Notes under the pieces: generated by a model | Told to the model about the DNA's origin: nothing | The model's database searches: none | What the model saw: the letters and a program-made list of their open reading frames with translations, nothing else | Shown here: piece by piece, positions 36,728 through 43,942 of the stretch | Numbering within the stretch: the first letter of the stretch is position 1 | Layout of the letters: each line of letters starts with the position of its first letter | Made by a program: the position numbers and the translations under genes | Source of the DNA: DVED01 sp963838375 | Lineage (GTDB): Bacteria; Cyanobacteriota; Cyanobacteriia; Cyanobacteriales; Geitlerinemataceae | Assembly: GCA_963838375.1 (NCBI GenBank) | Contig: CAWIQY010000006.1 | Coordinates: 310,001 to 374,000 of the forward strand | Direction: 5' to 3' | DNA: 64,000 nucleotides

Positions 36728-38091
36728 TTAATACTCAAAATCAGTATTTTCGGAAGTATCACCCAATAACTGCCTCAAAAGACTTAGCTTCAAGCCATCT
36801 GGTACATCAACAACAGGAGCATAAGTTTCTATCAGTTTCTTGAGCAGCTCATTCTCAACAGGATCGAAAGGTACACCAACAATTCCAGAAATCAGAGAAT
36901 TTTCGGCAGCAACATTCAATCCAGCTAGATTGAGTTGATTGGCACGCATTACCTTTAAAGCTCTGCTTTGTGCTTGTTCCCGAATCTGTATAAGGAATGC
37001 TTCATTGACACTAGCAGATGCCATTTGATCTCTATCTGACAAAATATTGAAAAAAGCATCTAACGTGTATCGAGCGCGATTGAACATATAGTGATAAAGC
37101 TCAACTCCTTCTGGGGGCTTATCTGTAAATGTTTCTACTTGCATCCATACTTGATCTACAATGTCTTTAATAAATGCAGGACTAATTCCTGATGTCCACT
37201 CAAATCTAGAACCATCAAGAATAATGGCTTTCTTAACTGACGAGGGGACATCCTTAAGAAGATTTGCAATTGCTTGTGCTGTTACCTGCGATTCGCAGAT
37301 GCATATCCAATAATTTTGGTTGCCCATGCTTTTTCAAACTCTTTCACTAGATTCTCATCATAAATCTTTTTGGACTTACTTGCTGCTATAAGATGTTCAG
37401 GTTTTTTCCAGTTAGGATCGATGGAAAGATATGTCATTCCAGTGTCGGTTGGCTCCAGTGCAAGATTAAGTGCATTGGGAACATCCTGAAAATCTTCTTT
37501 GGATATACCAAAGGGAGCAAGCCGTTCGCTACAATGAGAACAAAAACAATGAATTCTGACCGACTTACTCTTTTCATCACCTGATTGAGGATTAATATCT
37601 ACCAAATCTAAGACAATACCTTGTGTATCAAACGTTGTCACAAGTTCATCAATGAAATTTTTGAGAATCTTATTCACCGAAGGGTTTACTATACAAGCTT
37701 GAGCTGAGGATCGATTGGACTGATCGTATGTGCAGGTATATTCTGATTGAAGAAATTCAAATGCCATATTTATAGACAAGTAAATTTCAGCATTTGGTAA
37801 TTGTTGGCGAGTTATATTGATTAGCGTTTCTAAATCATGCTTAATAAGACTAGAATTCTTAATATTTTTAGAATTTGGATTACTGCTTAACTGAACAATC
37901 TGGGGAATATATTGATCGAAGTATTCAGATTCAAAGCTGGCTCCCCAAAAACCAAGAGCAGGTAAAACAACGACATCTGGTTCTCTACGAAGTCTCTTTT
38001 TGAAGATACCTTTCAGTTCGGAAATTTCTGCAACCGTAAGTAGCAGAGAATCTGGAATATCCATGACAACCTTTAAATTATCGTTTGGCAT
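36728..38091 (-). CDS. unknown large protein, probably one gene with a frameshift (or two overlapping genes)
   Basis: Two frames overlap by 46 bp. The first (38091-37282, 269 residues, MPNDNLKVVMDIPDSLLLTV) has alternating strands and helices, ALGFWGASFESEYFDQYIPQ and a HCFCSHC cluster. The second (37327-36728) begins inside it. Inserting one base near 37285 joins YASANR to VTAQAIANLLKDVPSSVKKA without loss, giving about 454 residues. The second part contains AIILDGSRFEWTSGISPAFI. The layout hints at a TIM-barrel enzyme with a CxxC pair, but no family is recognised. It heads a five-frame minus-strand operon. Confidence 0.6.
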
Positions 38092-38424
38092 ATCAGAACC
38101 TAATATCCTTAACTAATTTTTTGGTAAACGACTTTAATCTAAGCAATAGCTCGACTAAACCTATCAAGCTTAGATAGATTCTGGACTTCATACATGAAAC
38201 TGACCGACTGTTAAGTTGAGTCAATCTATATCTAGCTACTTACTGACTAAAACGAATACTTTTGTGGAGGTGACGTTGATTTCTGTATACCCCTGATTGA
38301 TTTACTTACTTTTACTTAGTTACTCCACTTCTTGATATGCTAATCTGGATCTGTCTTATAAAAACTTAGCCCAAGCTAGGAATTTAGCTAAGATTACGCT
38401 AGTTTTTTTCTAAATCACTAAACT
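38092..38424. other. 333-bp divergent intergenic region
   Basis: It lies between the unknown operon and the head of the toxin-antitoxin island and is A+T-rich. TTGATA (38332-38337) and TATAAA (38357-38362), 19 bp apart, could serve the gene at 38425, although the spacing is long. I see no gene here. Confidence 0.4.
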
Positions 38425-38916
38425 ATGACACTGACAGACGAACAATTTACTCAAGCTGAACAGCAATGGGACTTGGAAACACTCTACCTGGACTTAGCCT
38501 CAGCTAAAGGAAGACGGCTGACACCTGTGGAGAAGCTGCATCTACGCGGTTTACTCTGCGGCTACAGTCCCGCCGAAATTGCCGACAAGCTGCATAAGAG
38601 TGTGAAAGGTGTTGAAGCGGAGGTTAGTGTCAGTGTGTATCGATATGTTAAAAGTTTAATCGGTAAATGTACGGAGAAAGTCGAAAATTGGAGAAATATT
38701 ACAGAGTGGCTGGAAGATGCGGGTTATAAAACTGAGTTATCTGTAGAAGAGCAAATTAAAAATTCGATTCCAGTTGATATTTTAGGAAAAATAGCAAACA
38801 TCCGAGTTGAGAACGATAAAATTACGATCGAGATCGATTTACGCAAAGCTAACTCACGTTCTCCACAACCCGAACCCGAAGAGGTGGAAAACGAGCCATC
38901 GAATGGTCTCATGTAA
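38425..38916 (+). CDS. helix-turn-helix protein carrying the island's recurring tail (copy A, intact)
   Basis: A 163-residue product. Residues 1-75 form an N-terminal HTH domain (GRRLTPVEKLHLRGLLCGYS, PAEIADKLHKSVKGVEAEVS), of a type seen at the N-termini of many cyanobacterial signalling proteins. The second half (CTEKVENWRNITEWLEDAGY, then ELSVEEQIKNSIPVDILGKI, IEIDLRKANSRSPQPEPEEV, NGLM) recurs in whole or part at 39.6, 40.5, 42.5 and 43.5 kb. This is the only undamaged copy. DNA binding is inferred; the tail's function is unknown. Confidence 0.8.
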   Translation: MTLTDEQFTQAEQQWDLETLYLDLASAKGRRLTPVEKLHLRGLLCGYSPAEIADKLHKSVKGVEAEVSVSVYRYVKSLIGKCTEKVENWRNITEWLEDAGYKTELSVEEQIKNSIPVDILGKIANIRVENDKITIEIDLRKANSRSPQPEPEEVENEPSNGLM

Positions 38917-38976
38917 ACGCGATCGCTCTATGGTATATTCAATCTGTTTAAAGTTTTAACCCATTTTTTTGTTCCC

Positions 38977-39276
38977 TTGGCATACAGAATTGAATATTTA
39001 CCTATCGTCAAATTGCACTTTCGCACCCTCACCGCACGACAAAGATCGATCGTCTTAGATTCCGTAGACGAACAACTTACCTACGAACCCATTGTTATTA
39101 CCAGAAATCGGTTTCTCATGCGTCCAGACTCGATCGCAGCCTGGGAACTCCGAATAGGAGAACTGAGAGTATACTATGATATAGAAGAAGACCCCGAACA
39201 GGTCGTCTACATTTGTGCAGTCGGCGTAAAAGAAGGCAACTTGGTTCGGATTGGCACAGAGGTAGTTTCACCATGA
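38977..39276 (+). CDS. RelE/ParE-type toxin
   Basis: The 99-residue product with a TTG start (MAYRIEYLPIVKLHFRTLTA) has the RelE/ParE fold pattern: an N-terminal strand-helix, then YEPIVITRNRFLMRPDSIAA, WELRIGELRVYYDIEEDPEQ (the R-x-Y-D strand) and VYICAVGVKEGNLV. Family knowledge: RelE-type toxins cleave mRNA at the ribosome and ParE-type inhibit gyrase; the class here is not certain. The next gene overlaps by 4 bp. Confidence 0.8.
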   Translation: MAYRIEYLPIVKLHFRTLTARQRSIVLDSVDEQLTYEPIVITRNRFLMRPDSIAAWELRIGELRVYYDIEEDPEQVVYICAVGVKEGNLVRIGTEVVSP

Positions 39277-39479
39277 CAGCACTTCAAAATATTCTCCAAC
39301 GAACCCAACAGCTTTTTTCCAGCCTATTTCAAGCTTGGCGGATCGATAAAGAAACCGAAAGTGTTAGCCGCAGTCCTAAGTTCATATCAATTTTAAAGCA
39401 AGCACGCGCCCAAAAAGGAAAAGGCTTATCAAGTCAGGAAATGCGGCAGTGGGTAGAATCTGAATTTTCTGAGGATTGA
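39273..39479 (+). CDS. putative antitoxin of the RelE-like pair
   Basis: A 68-residue product (MTALQNILQRTQQLFSSLFQ), helical, with a charged C-terminus (LSSQEMRQWVESEFSED). Its ATG overlaps the toxin stop as ATGA, indicating coupling. The toxin-first order is reversed from the usual pair but known for HigBA-like systems. No DNA-binding motif is obvious. Confidence 0.6.
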   Translation: MTALQNILQRTQQLFSSLFQAWRIDKETESVSRSPKFISILKQARAQKGKGLSSQEMRQWVESEFSED

Positions 39480-39548
39480 CGACAATACCGAAACTTTATC
39501 GATCGCTACCCATCCTTAATTGCTTAATCTGACACTTGCATCAAGTCT

Positions 39549-39603
39549 AGAATAGGAGGATTTGTGGAATGGTAGCACAAGTCAAGCTTCCAGAACAAAG
39601 AAC
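39549..39603 (+). repeat. 55-bp direct repeat, first copy (leader)
   Basis: Positions 39549-39603 are identical to 41450-41504. They contain the ribosome-binding site AGGAGG and the start MVAQVKLPEQRT. In the first copy the leader is followed at once by the recurring tail; in the second it is followed by the NADAR domain. Confidence 0.95.
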
Positions 39604-39797
39604 TTATCAAACTGAGTTATCTCTAGAAGAGCAAATTAAAAATTCGGTTCCAGTGGATATTTTAGGGAAAATTGCCAATATCCGAGTTGAGAAAGATAAA
39701 ATTCACGATCGAAATCGATCTACGCAAAGCCAATTCCCGTCCTCCACAACCCGAACCTGAAGATGTGGAAAACAAGCCGCCTAATGGTCTGATGTAA
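39569..39797 (+). pseudogene. leader-plus-tail gene (tail copy B), frameshifted
   Basis: ATG 39569 reads MVAQVKLPEQRTY, then TELSLEEQIKNSVPVDILGK. After EKDKI an extra C (aaattCacgatcg, near 39704) breaks the frame. Skipping it restores IEIDLRKANSRPPQPEPEDV to NGLM and TAA at 39797. The repaired product is about 75 residues. It is the NADAR gene's leader joined directly to the tail, without cargo. Confidence 0.75.
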
Positions 39798-39849
39798 ACG
39801 CGATTGTTAGATAGAAAATTTGGCTTAGAGATCTGAAATTTTCCCCAAA

Positions 39850-40269
39850 TCAAGATCCTTTAGGACTAATTTCAAATGCTAATTCAGGACGGTAAAAGCA
39901 CACATGAAATTCCAGAAATAAATTCATGTGTCCCAAAATTAAAGGAGCATTCACATCTTTTGTCCATGCAAAAGCTAGATCGACTGAAGGAAATCGATCG
40001 ATCTTGGCTTTTAACACCAATGCTCGTGCCTCAAACCGAGCCAAATTTCCCCCTAGCGGCACAGAAAGTCTTTGATGTTCCCAAACAGCTCCCAGTCTTA
40101 AACCCATTTCGTAGGGGAGTACATTAACGCTAGAGCCTGTGTCTAGCAAGCCGGAAACACTTAAAGATTGGTTTTGATAAATCAAGATTAACGGCAGATA
40201 GGGAAGTGTACTCAACATACCTAGAGATGGATCGACCTCCGTAAAAGAAAATCTAACTCGCTCGACCAT
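39850..40269 (-). CDS. retropepsin-like aspartyl protease family protein
   Basis: A 139-residue product with the active-site pattern VSGLLDTGSSVNVLPYEMGL (D-T-G) and a second signature APLILGHMNLFLEF (hydrophobic-hydrophobic-G), as in single-domain retropepsin-like proteins. Family knowledge: such proteins occur in cyanobacteria next to a small partner and are annotated as aspartyl proteases; activity would need a dimer. It overlaps the upstream partner gene by 17 bp and lies opposite to the rest of the island. Confidence 0.75.
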   Translation of the reverse strand: MVERVRFSFTEVDPSLGMLSTLPYLPLILIYQNQSLSVSGLLDTGSSVNVLPYEMGLRLGAVWEHQRLSVPLGGNLARFEARALVLKAKIDRFPSVDLAFAWTKDVNAPLILGHMNLFLEFHVCFYRPELAFEISPKGS

Positions 40270-40480
40270 GTGTCACCACATTTTCCTCGGTCAAAGCTTT
40301 TGCTAAAACTGCCGCAGCTTCAAAAGAATCATGTAAACCTTGACTAGCTTCTTTGCCTTGAGGATCTAACGGATCTAAACCCGATTCTTTTAATAATGCA
40401 GTCAACAGGAAGTGTAATAACAGCAGCTTGTCAGAGTATGATAGGTCTTTGAGAAGAGGCAAAATTTCTATAATCGGCAT
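40253..40480 (-). CDS. small partner of the aspartyl protease-like gene
   Basis: A 75-residue product, MPIIEILPLLKDLSYSDKLL, two predicted helices and a hydrophilic end (LHDSFEAAAVLAKALTEENV). No family is known to me. The 17-bp overlap with the protease-like gene suggests a coupled pair, perhaps antitoxin and toxin, but this is inference. Confidence 0.6.
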   Translation of the reverse strand: MPIIEILPLLKDLSYSDKLLLLHFLLTALLKESGLDPLDPQGKEASQGLHDSFEAAAVLAKALTEENVVTHGRAS

Positions 40481-40518
40481 AAGCAGTTTCAGAAATTCGA
40501 TCTTTATCCATTTTATCT

Positions 40519-40657
40519 GATTTTAGGGAAAATTGCGAATATCCGAGTTGAGAAAGATAAAATCGCGATCGAGATCGATTTACGCAAAGCCAACTCACTT
40601 CCCCCACAACCCGAACCCGAAGAGGTTGAAAACGAACCACCGAATAGTTTGATGTAA
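40519..40657 (+). pseudogene. tail copy C, 5'-truncated remnant
   Basis: Only the last third of the recurring tail remains: ILGKIANIRVEKDKIAIEID, then RKANSLPPQPEPEEVENEPP and NSLM-TAA at 40657. It has no start codon in frame. It sits 32 bp before vapB. Confidence 0.85.
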
Positions 40658-40688
40658 AATTAAGACATCGATTCAAGGAGGTTATGCT

Positions 40689-40928
40689 ATGCCCAACTCG
40701 TGCTATGTCTCTCTCTTGCAAAATGGGCAAAGTCAAGTTCTGACAATTCCCTCTGAATTTGCTCTACCCGGTACAGAAGTTTTGTTACGTAAAGAAGGCG
40801 ATCGATTAATCATCGAACCCATTCGTCGCATATCGCTACTTTCATTGCTTGCGACTTTAGAAGCCATTACAGAAAATTTTCCTGACATGGATGAAGGGCT
40901 GCTGCCACTGGACGACATTACACTATAA
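40689..40928 (+). CDS. vapB: VapB-type antitoxin (AbrB/SpoVT fold)
   Basis: The 79-residue product (MPNSCYVSLLQNGQSQVLTI) has the swapped-hairpin AbrB/SpoVT DNA-binding domain (SQVLTIPSEFALPGTEVLLR, EGDRLIIEPI) followed by a toxin-binding tail (NFPDMDEGLLPLDDITL). An AGGAGG site lies 9 bp upstream. It is 20 bp from vapC. Its tail recurs in damaged form at 43.8 kb. Confidence 0.85.
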   Translation: MPNSCYVSLLQNGQSQVLTIPSEFALPGTEVLLRKEGDRLIIEPIRRISLLSLLATLEAITENFPDMDEGLLPLDDITL

Positions 40929-40948
40929 GCTAGCTCTCATCTGCCCAC

Positions 40949-41353
40949 ATGACTTATCAATACCTCCTCGATACTAATATTATTTCAGATTTAGTCCGAA
41001 ATCCTCAAGGTTTAGTGTTTCAAAAAATTGCAACTGTAGGAGAAAACAGCATTTGTACTAGTATTGTGGTAGCGTGTGAACTGCGATTTGGTTCAGCAAA
41101 AAGTAGCTCTCCTCGTCTGGCACAGCAACTCGAACAAATCCTAAATGTGTTACCAATCTTGCCGCTAGATCCTCCTGTAGATCTTCACTATGCGGCAATT
41201 CGCACGCACTTAGAGCAAGCAGGAACACCCATCGGTCCAAATGATTTACTGATTGCTGCCCACGCCCAATTTTTTAATCTAACGCTTGTGACGGCAAATG
41301 TTCGTGAATTTAGTCGCGTCCCCAATCTCAACGTAGAAAATTGGTTGCGGTAA
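40949..41353 (+). CDS. vapC: VapC-type PIN-domain ribonuclease toxin
   Basis: A 134-residue PIN protein with acidic site residues at YLLDTNIISDLV (Asp), ACELRFGS (Glu), PNDLLIAAHA (Asp) and TANVREFSRVPNLNVENW. Family knowledge: VapC toxins cleave tRNA or rRNA and are held inactive by VapB. It forms the standard vapBC order with the gene 20 bp upstream. Confidence 0.9.
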   Translation: MTYQYLLDTNIISDLVRNPQGLVFQKIATVGENSICTSIVVACELRFGSAKSSSPRLAQQLEQILNVLPILPLDPPVDLHYAAIRTHLEQAGTPIGPNDLLIAAHAQFFNLTLVTANVREFSRVPNLNVENWLR

Positions 41354-41449
41354 ACTGCACCAATAATTCAAACTCTATTCCTAATTTAGCTTATCCGATC
41401 GATGCTTGGTATCCCCTGTTCCCCGAACCGTGAATACCGCATCAAGCCC

Positions 41450-41504
41450 AGAATAGGAGGATTTGTGGAATGGTAGCACAAGTCAAGCTTCCAGAACAAA
41501 GAAC
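41450..41504 (+). repeat. 55-bp direct repeat, second copy (leader)
   Basis: This copy is identical to 39549-39603 and covers the ribosome-binding site and first 11 codons of the NADAR gene. Confidence 0.95.
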
Positions 41505-42480
41505 ATACAGAAGACAAGAGAGCATTACGTTCCGTAAAACAACCGAACAATTTGGCGGATTATCTAACATGGCAGGTGGATATCCACTCTTTATTAACGG
41601 CATCAAAATTTTGACCTCTGAAGCTCTGTATCAAGCGTGTCGTTTTCCCCATCTGCCTGACGTACAGCGATTAATCATTGCCGAACGCAGTCCGATGACT
41701 GCCAAAATGAAAACTAAGCCCTACCGCGATAATTCTCGCCCTGACTGGGAGTTCGTCAGAACAAAGGTGATGAGATGGTGCTTGCAAGTTAAACTCATTC
41801 AGAACTGGGATAAATTTAGCCAGCTTTTACTCGAAACAGGGGACTTTCCTATCGTCGAAGATTCTTGGAAAGATGATTTTTGGGGTGCTAAACCTCAAGC
41901 TGGAGAAATGCTGGTTGGGATTAATGCGCTGGGACGCTTATTGATGCAATTAAGGGAGCAGGTAAAAAGTGGAGAAATTACTGCTCAAACTATCATACAA
42001 CCTTTGCCTTTGCCGGATTTTTTGTTGTACGGACAAGAAATTAGCTCAATCTCCGCTAGTGGTGGATATTATTCAGGCAGCCACACAAGCTTAGCAGATA
42101 CAAAAGAAGCTGCTAGCCAGCTTGCTCTAGAAATCATGCCTTCTGAAATTTCTGTAAATGATCTAGAGTCAAAACCAAATCAGGGCTTAGACGATGAGAT
42201 TAAAGGCACTCAGATTCAAGAGAGGCAACCTGAAAGTGAACCGCAAGATGCTTTCCAAATTCTGCTTCCATATATCGCAAAATTGTTGCAAACCGAACGT
42301 ACCGATAAGCAGCTAGCTAAACAGTTCGATCTTCCTTTAACGGTAATGCGCCGTTGGCTGAAGCAAGCCGTTAAATTAGGGACAGTCCGAAAACTTTCTA
42401 AACCAGTTAGATACATTGCAGAATCTCAATTGTCTGTTGATGTTAGCCAAGTGGGATCGACAAAACTGAGTTATCTGTAG
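41470..42480 (+). CDS. NADAR domain protein with C-terminal winged-helix-like segment
   Basis: A 336-residue product in three parts. Residues 1-13 (MVAQVKLPEQRTY) are the duplicated leader. Residues 16-160 are a NADAR/YbiA domain (FGGLSNMAGGYPLFINGIKI, SEALYQACRFPHLPDVQ, DDFWGAKP and LVGINALGRLLM). A linker leads to a helix-turn-helix-like end (RTDKQLAKQFDLPLTVMRRW). Family knowledge: NADAR domains hydrolyse ADP-ribose from nucleotides, and some counter DarT-type toxins. The last residues KLSYL are read out of frame from tail copy D. No DarT gene is nearby. Confidence 0.85.
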   Translation: MVAQVKLPEQRTYRRQESITFRKTTEQFGGLSNMAGGYPLFINGIKILTSEALYQACRFPHLPDVQRLIIAERSPMTAKMKTKPYRDNSRPDWEFVRTKVMRWCLQVKLIQNWDKFSQLLLETGDFPIVEDSWKDDFWGAKPQAGEMLVGINALGRLLMQLREQVKSGEITAQTIIQPLPLPDFLLYGQEISSISASGGYYSGSHTSLADTKEAASQLALEIMPSEISVNDLESKPNQGLDDEIKGTQIQERQPESEPQDAFQILLPYIAKLLQTERTDKQLAKQFDLPLTVMRRWLKQAVKLGTVRKLSKPVRYIAESQLSVDVSQVGSTKLSYL

Positions 42481-42650
42481 AAGAGCAAATTAAAAATTCG
42501 ATTCCCGTGAATATTTTAGGGAAAATTGCGAATATTCGAGTTGAGAAAGATAAAATTACGATCGAAATCGATCTACGCAAAGCCAACTCACGTTCCCCAC
42601 AACCCGAACCTGAAGAAGTAGAAAACGATCCGCCTAACGGTTTGATGTAA
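42462..42650 (+). pseudogene. tail copy D
   Basis: This copy reads TELSVEEQIKNSIPVNILGK, then RVEKDKITIEIDLRKANSRS and PQPEPEEVENDPPNGLM with TAA at 42650. The coding frame is undamaged but has no start of its own. The upstream NADAR gene enters it in another frame and stops at once (TAG at 42478-42480). Confidence 0.85.
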
Positions 42651-42687
42651 AATTAATATGAGGAAATAATGCCTCAAAACATTCTAC

Positions 42688-43161
42688 ATGAGTGAAACAG
42701 TCTATATTGAAACCAGCATTGTTGGTTATCTCACAGCTCGGTCAACTAAAAACTTAATCGTTGCCGCCAACACAGAAACGACTAGGGATTGGTGGGACTC
42801 TCGTCGCAGTGCCTTTACACTGTATATTTCTCAGGTCGTTCTCGATGAAGTCATGTTAGGAGATGCAGAGATAGCAGAAAAACGGCTTGAGGCACTGCAA
42901 GGTTTCCCATTGCTCGAACTAAGCGATGCAGTAGAAGACTTAGCCGCGCAATTTCTCTCCCGAAGTAATTTGCCGCCGAAAGCTGCTGCTGATGCCGTTC
43001 ATATTGCGACTGCGACTGTCCACGGCATGGATTACCTGTTAACCTGGAACTGTAAGCATATTGCCAATGCCCGAATCCAGAAGAAACTTGCGGAGATTTG
43101 CCTGGATTTTGAGTACGAGCTGCCAACGATTTGCACACCCTACGAACTCATGGGGGACTAA
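42688..43161 (+). CDS. PIN-domain toxin of a second VapC-like pair
   Basis: A 157-residue PIN-like protein: MSETVYIETSIVGYLTARST with the first acidic residue, SQVVLDEVMLGDAEIAEKRL, AAADAVHIATATVHGMDYLL and TWNCKHIANA. Family knowledge: this subfamily is annotated as a type II toxin-antitoxin PIN protein in cyanobacteria. The antitoxin candidate follows after 3 bp. The start lies 37 bp after tail copy D. Confidence 0.8.
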   Translation: MSETVYIETSIVGYLTARSTKNLIVAANTETTRDWWDSRRSAFTLYISQVVLDEVMLGDAEIAEKRLEALQGFPLLELSDAVEDLAAQFLSRSNLPPKAAADAVHIATATVHGMDYLLTWNCKHIANARIQKKLAEICLDFEYELPTICTPYELMGD

Positions 43162-43164
43162 GTT

Positions 43165-43350
43165 ATGTGGAAAGACAACATTCTCGAAGAGTTTCATCAA
43201 ATCCGCGAAAAGCACGCCAAGTCTTTGAAGTACGATCTCAAAGCCATGTTTGCCGACTGGCGTAAAAAGCAAGCAGCGAGTGGAAGAATAATCGTCACTT
43301 TACCTCCCAAGCGACGGGCTAAAAAAACGTTGCAACGTGCGGCACTTTAG
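43165..43350 (+). CDS. putative antitoxin of the second PIN pair
   Basis: A 61-residue basic protein (MWKDNILEEFHQIREKHAKS, LKYDLKAMFADWRKKQAASG, then IIVTLPPKRRAKKTLQ). The WKDxIxEExxxxREKxAxxxxYDLxAhFADxR pattern recurs beside PIN genes of this type in cyanobacteria, which supports an antitoxin role by context. Confidence 0.7.
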   Translation: MWKDNILEEFHQIREKHAKSLKYDLKAMFADWRKKQAASGRIIVTLPPKRRAKKTLQRAAL

Positions 43351-43376
43351 CGGCTAGCTAAAAATCATTATTGTTG

Positions 43377-43417
43377 GGTGGGCATTAAGTTCATTAGTTT
43401 GGCTGATAATGCCCATC
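43377..43417. repeat. hairpin, copy 2 of a dispersed family
   Basis: GGTGGGCATTA pairs with TAATGCCCATC (one G-T). The left arm with GTTGGGTGGGCATT matches the hairpin at 35.7 kb. It follows the second PIN pair by 26 bp and could end its transcript. Confidence 0.7.
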
Positions 43418-43453
43418 AGCAATTTATTTATTCTTACTATATTCAACATCGGC

Positions 43454-43736
43454 GTGTATCGATATGTTAAAAGTTTAGTTGGAAAGTGTACGGAGAAAGT
43501 CGAAAATTGGAGAAATATTACAGAGTGGCTGGAAGATGCGGGTTATAAAACTGAGTTATCTGTAGAAGAGCAAATTAAAAATTCGATTCCAATGGATATT
43601 TTAGGGGAAATTTCCAATATCCGAGTAGAGAAAGATAAAATAACGATCGCGCGTCGATTTACGTAAAGCTAACTCCCGTTCTCCACAACCCGAACCCGAA
43701 AAGGTATAAAAAGATCTGCCTAACGGTCTGATATAA
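43454..43736 (+). pseudogene. tail copy E with part of the HTH gene, damaged
   Basis: It starts inside the HTH region (VYRYVKSLVGKCTEKVENWR) and continues TELSVEEQIKNSIPMDILGE and RVEKDKITIA. An indel in cgatcgcgcgtcgat then breaks the frame, and TAA stops occur in the proline-rich end. It is the longest copy after A. Confidence 0.85.
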
Positions 43737-43802
43737 AATGAATAATCCGCTCGAAAATTGGACGATCGATTAATCGCTTCATACCAACCCATAATTTAGA
43801 AT

Positions 43803-43940
43803 TGCTATACTTGAGAAGCCACTACAAAATACTTTCCTGACATAGACAAAGATCTACTGCCACTAGACGACATCACACTGTAAGTTTACTGTCTTGCAAC
43901 CAAACGACCTATCAAGACGTTCTCGATCCCAACATCGTTT
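43803..43940 (+). pseudogene. vapBC remnant
   Basis: FPDIDKDLLPLDDITL-stop, then TYQDVLDPNIVS, parallels the VapB C-terminus and VapC N-terminus at 40.87-40.99 kb (FPDMDEGLLPLDDITL; TYQYLLDTNIIS). The intergenic spacing is also kept. A stop (TAG) falls in the VapB part, and the VapC part ends where the TPM gene begins. It is the relic of a second vapBC copy following tail copy E. Confidence 0.75.
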
Positions 43941-43942
43941 CC

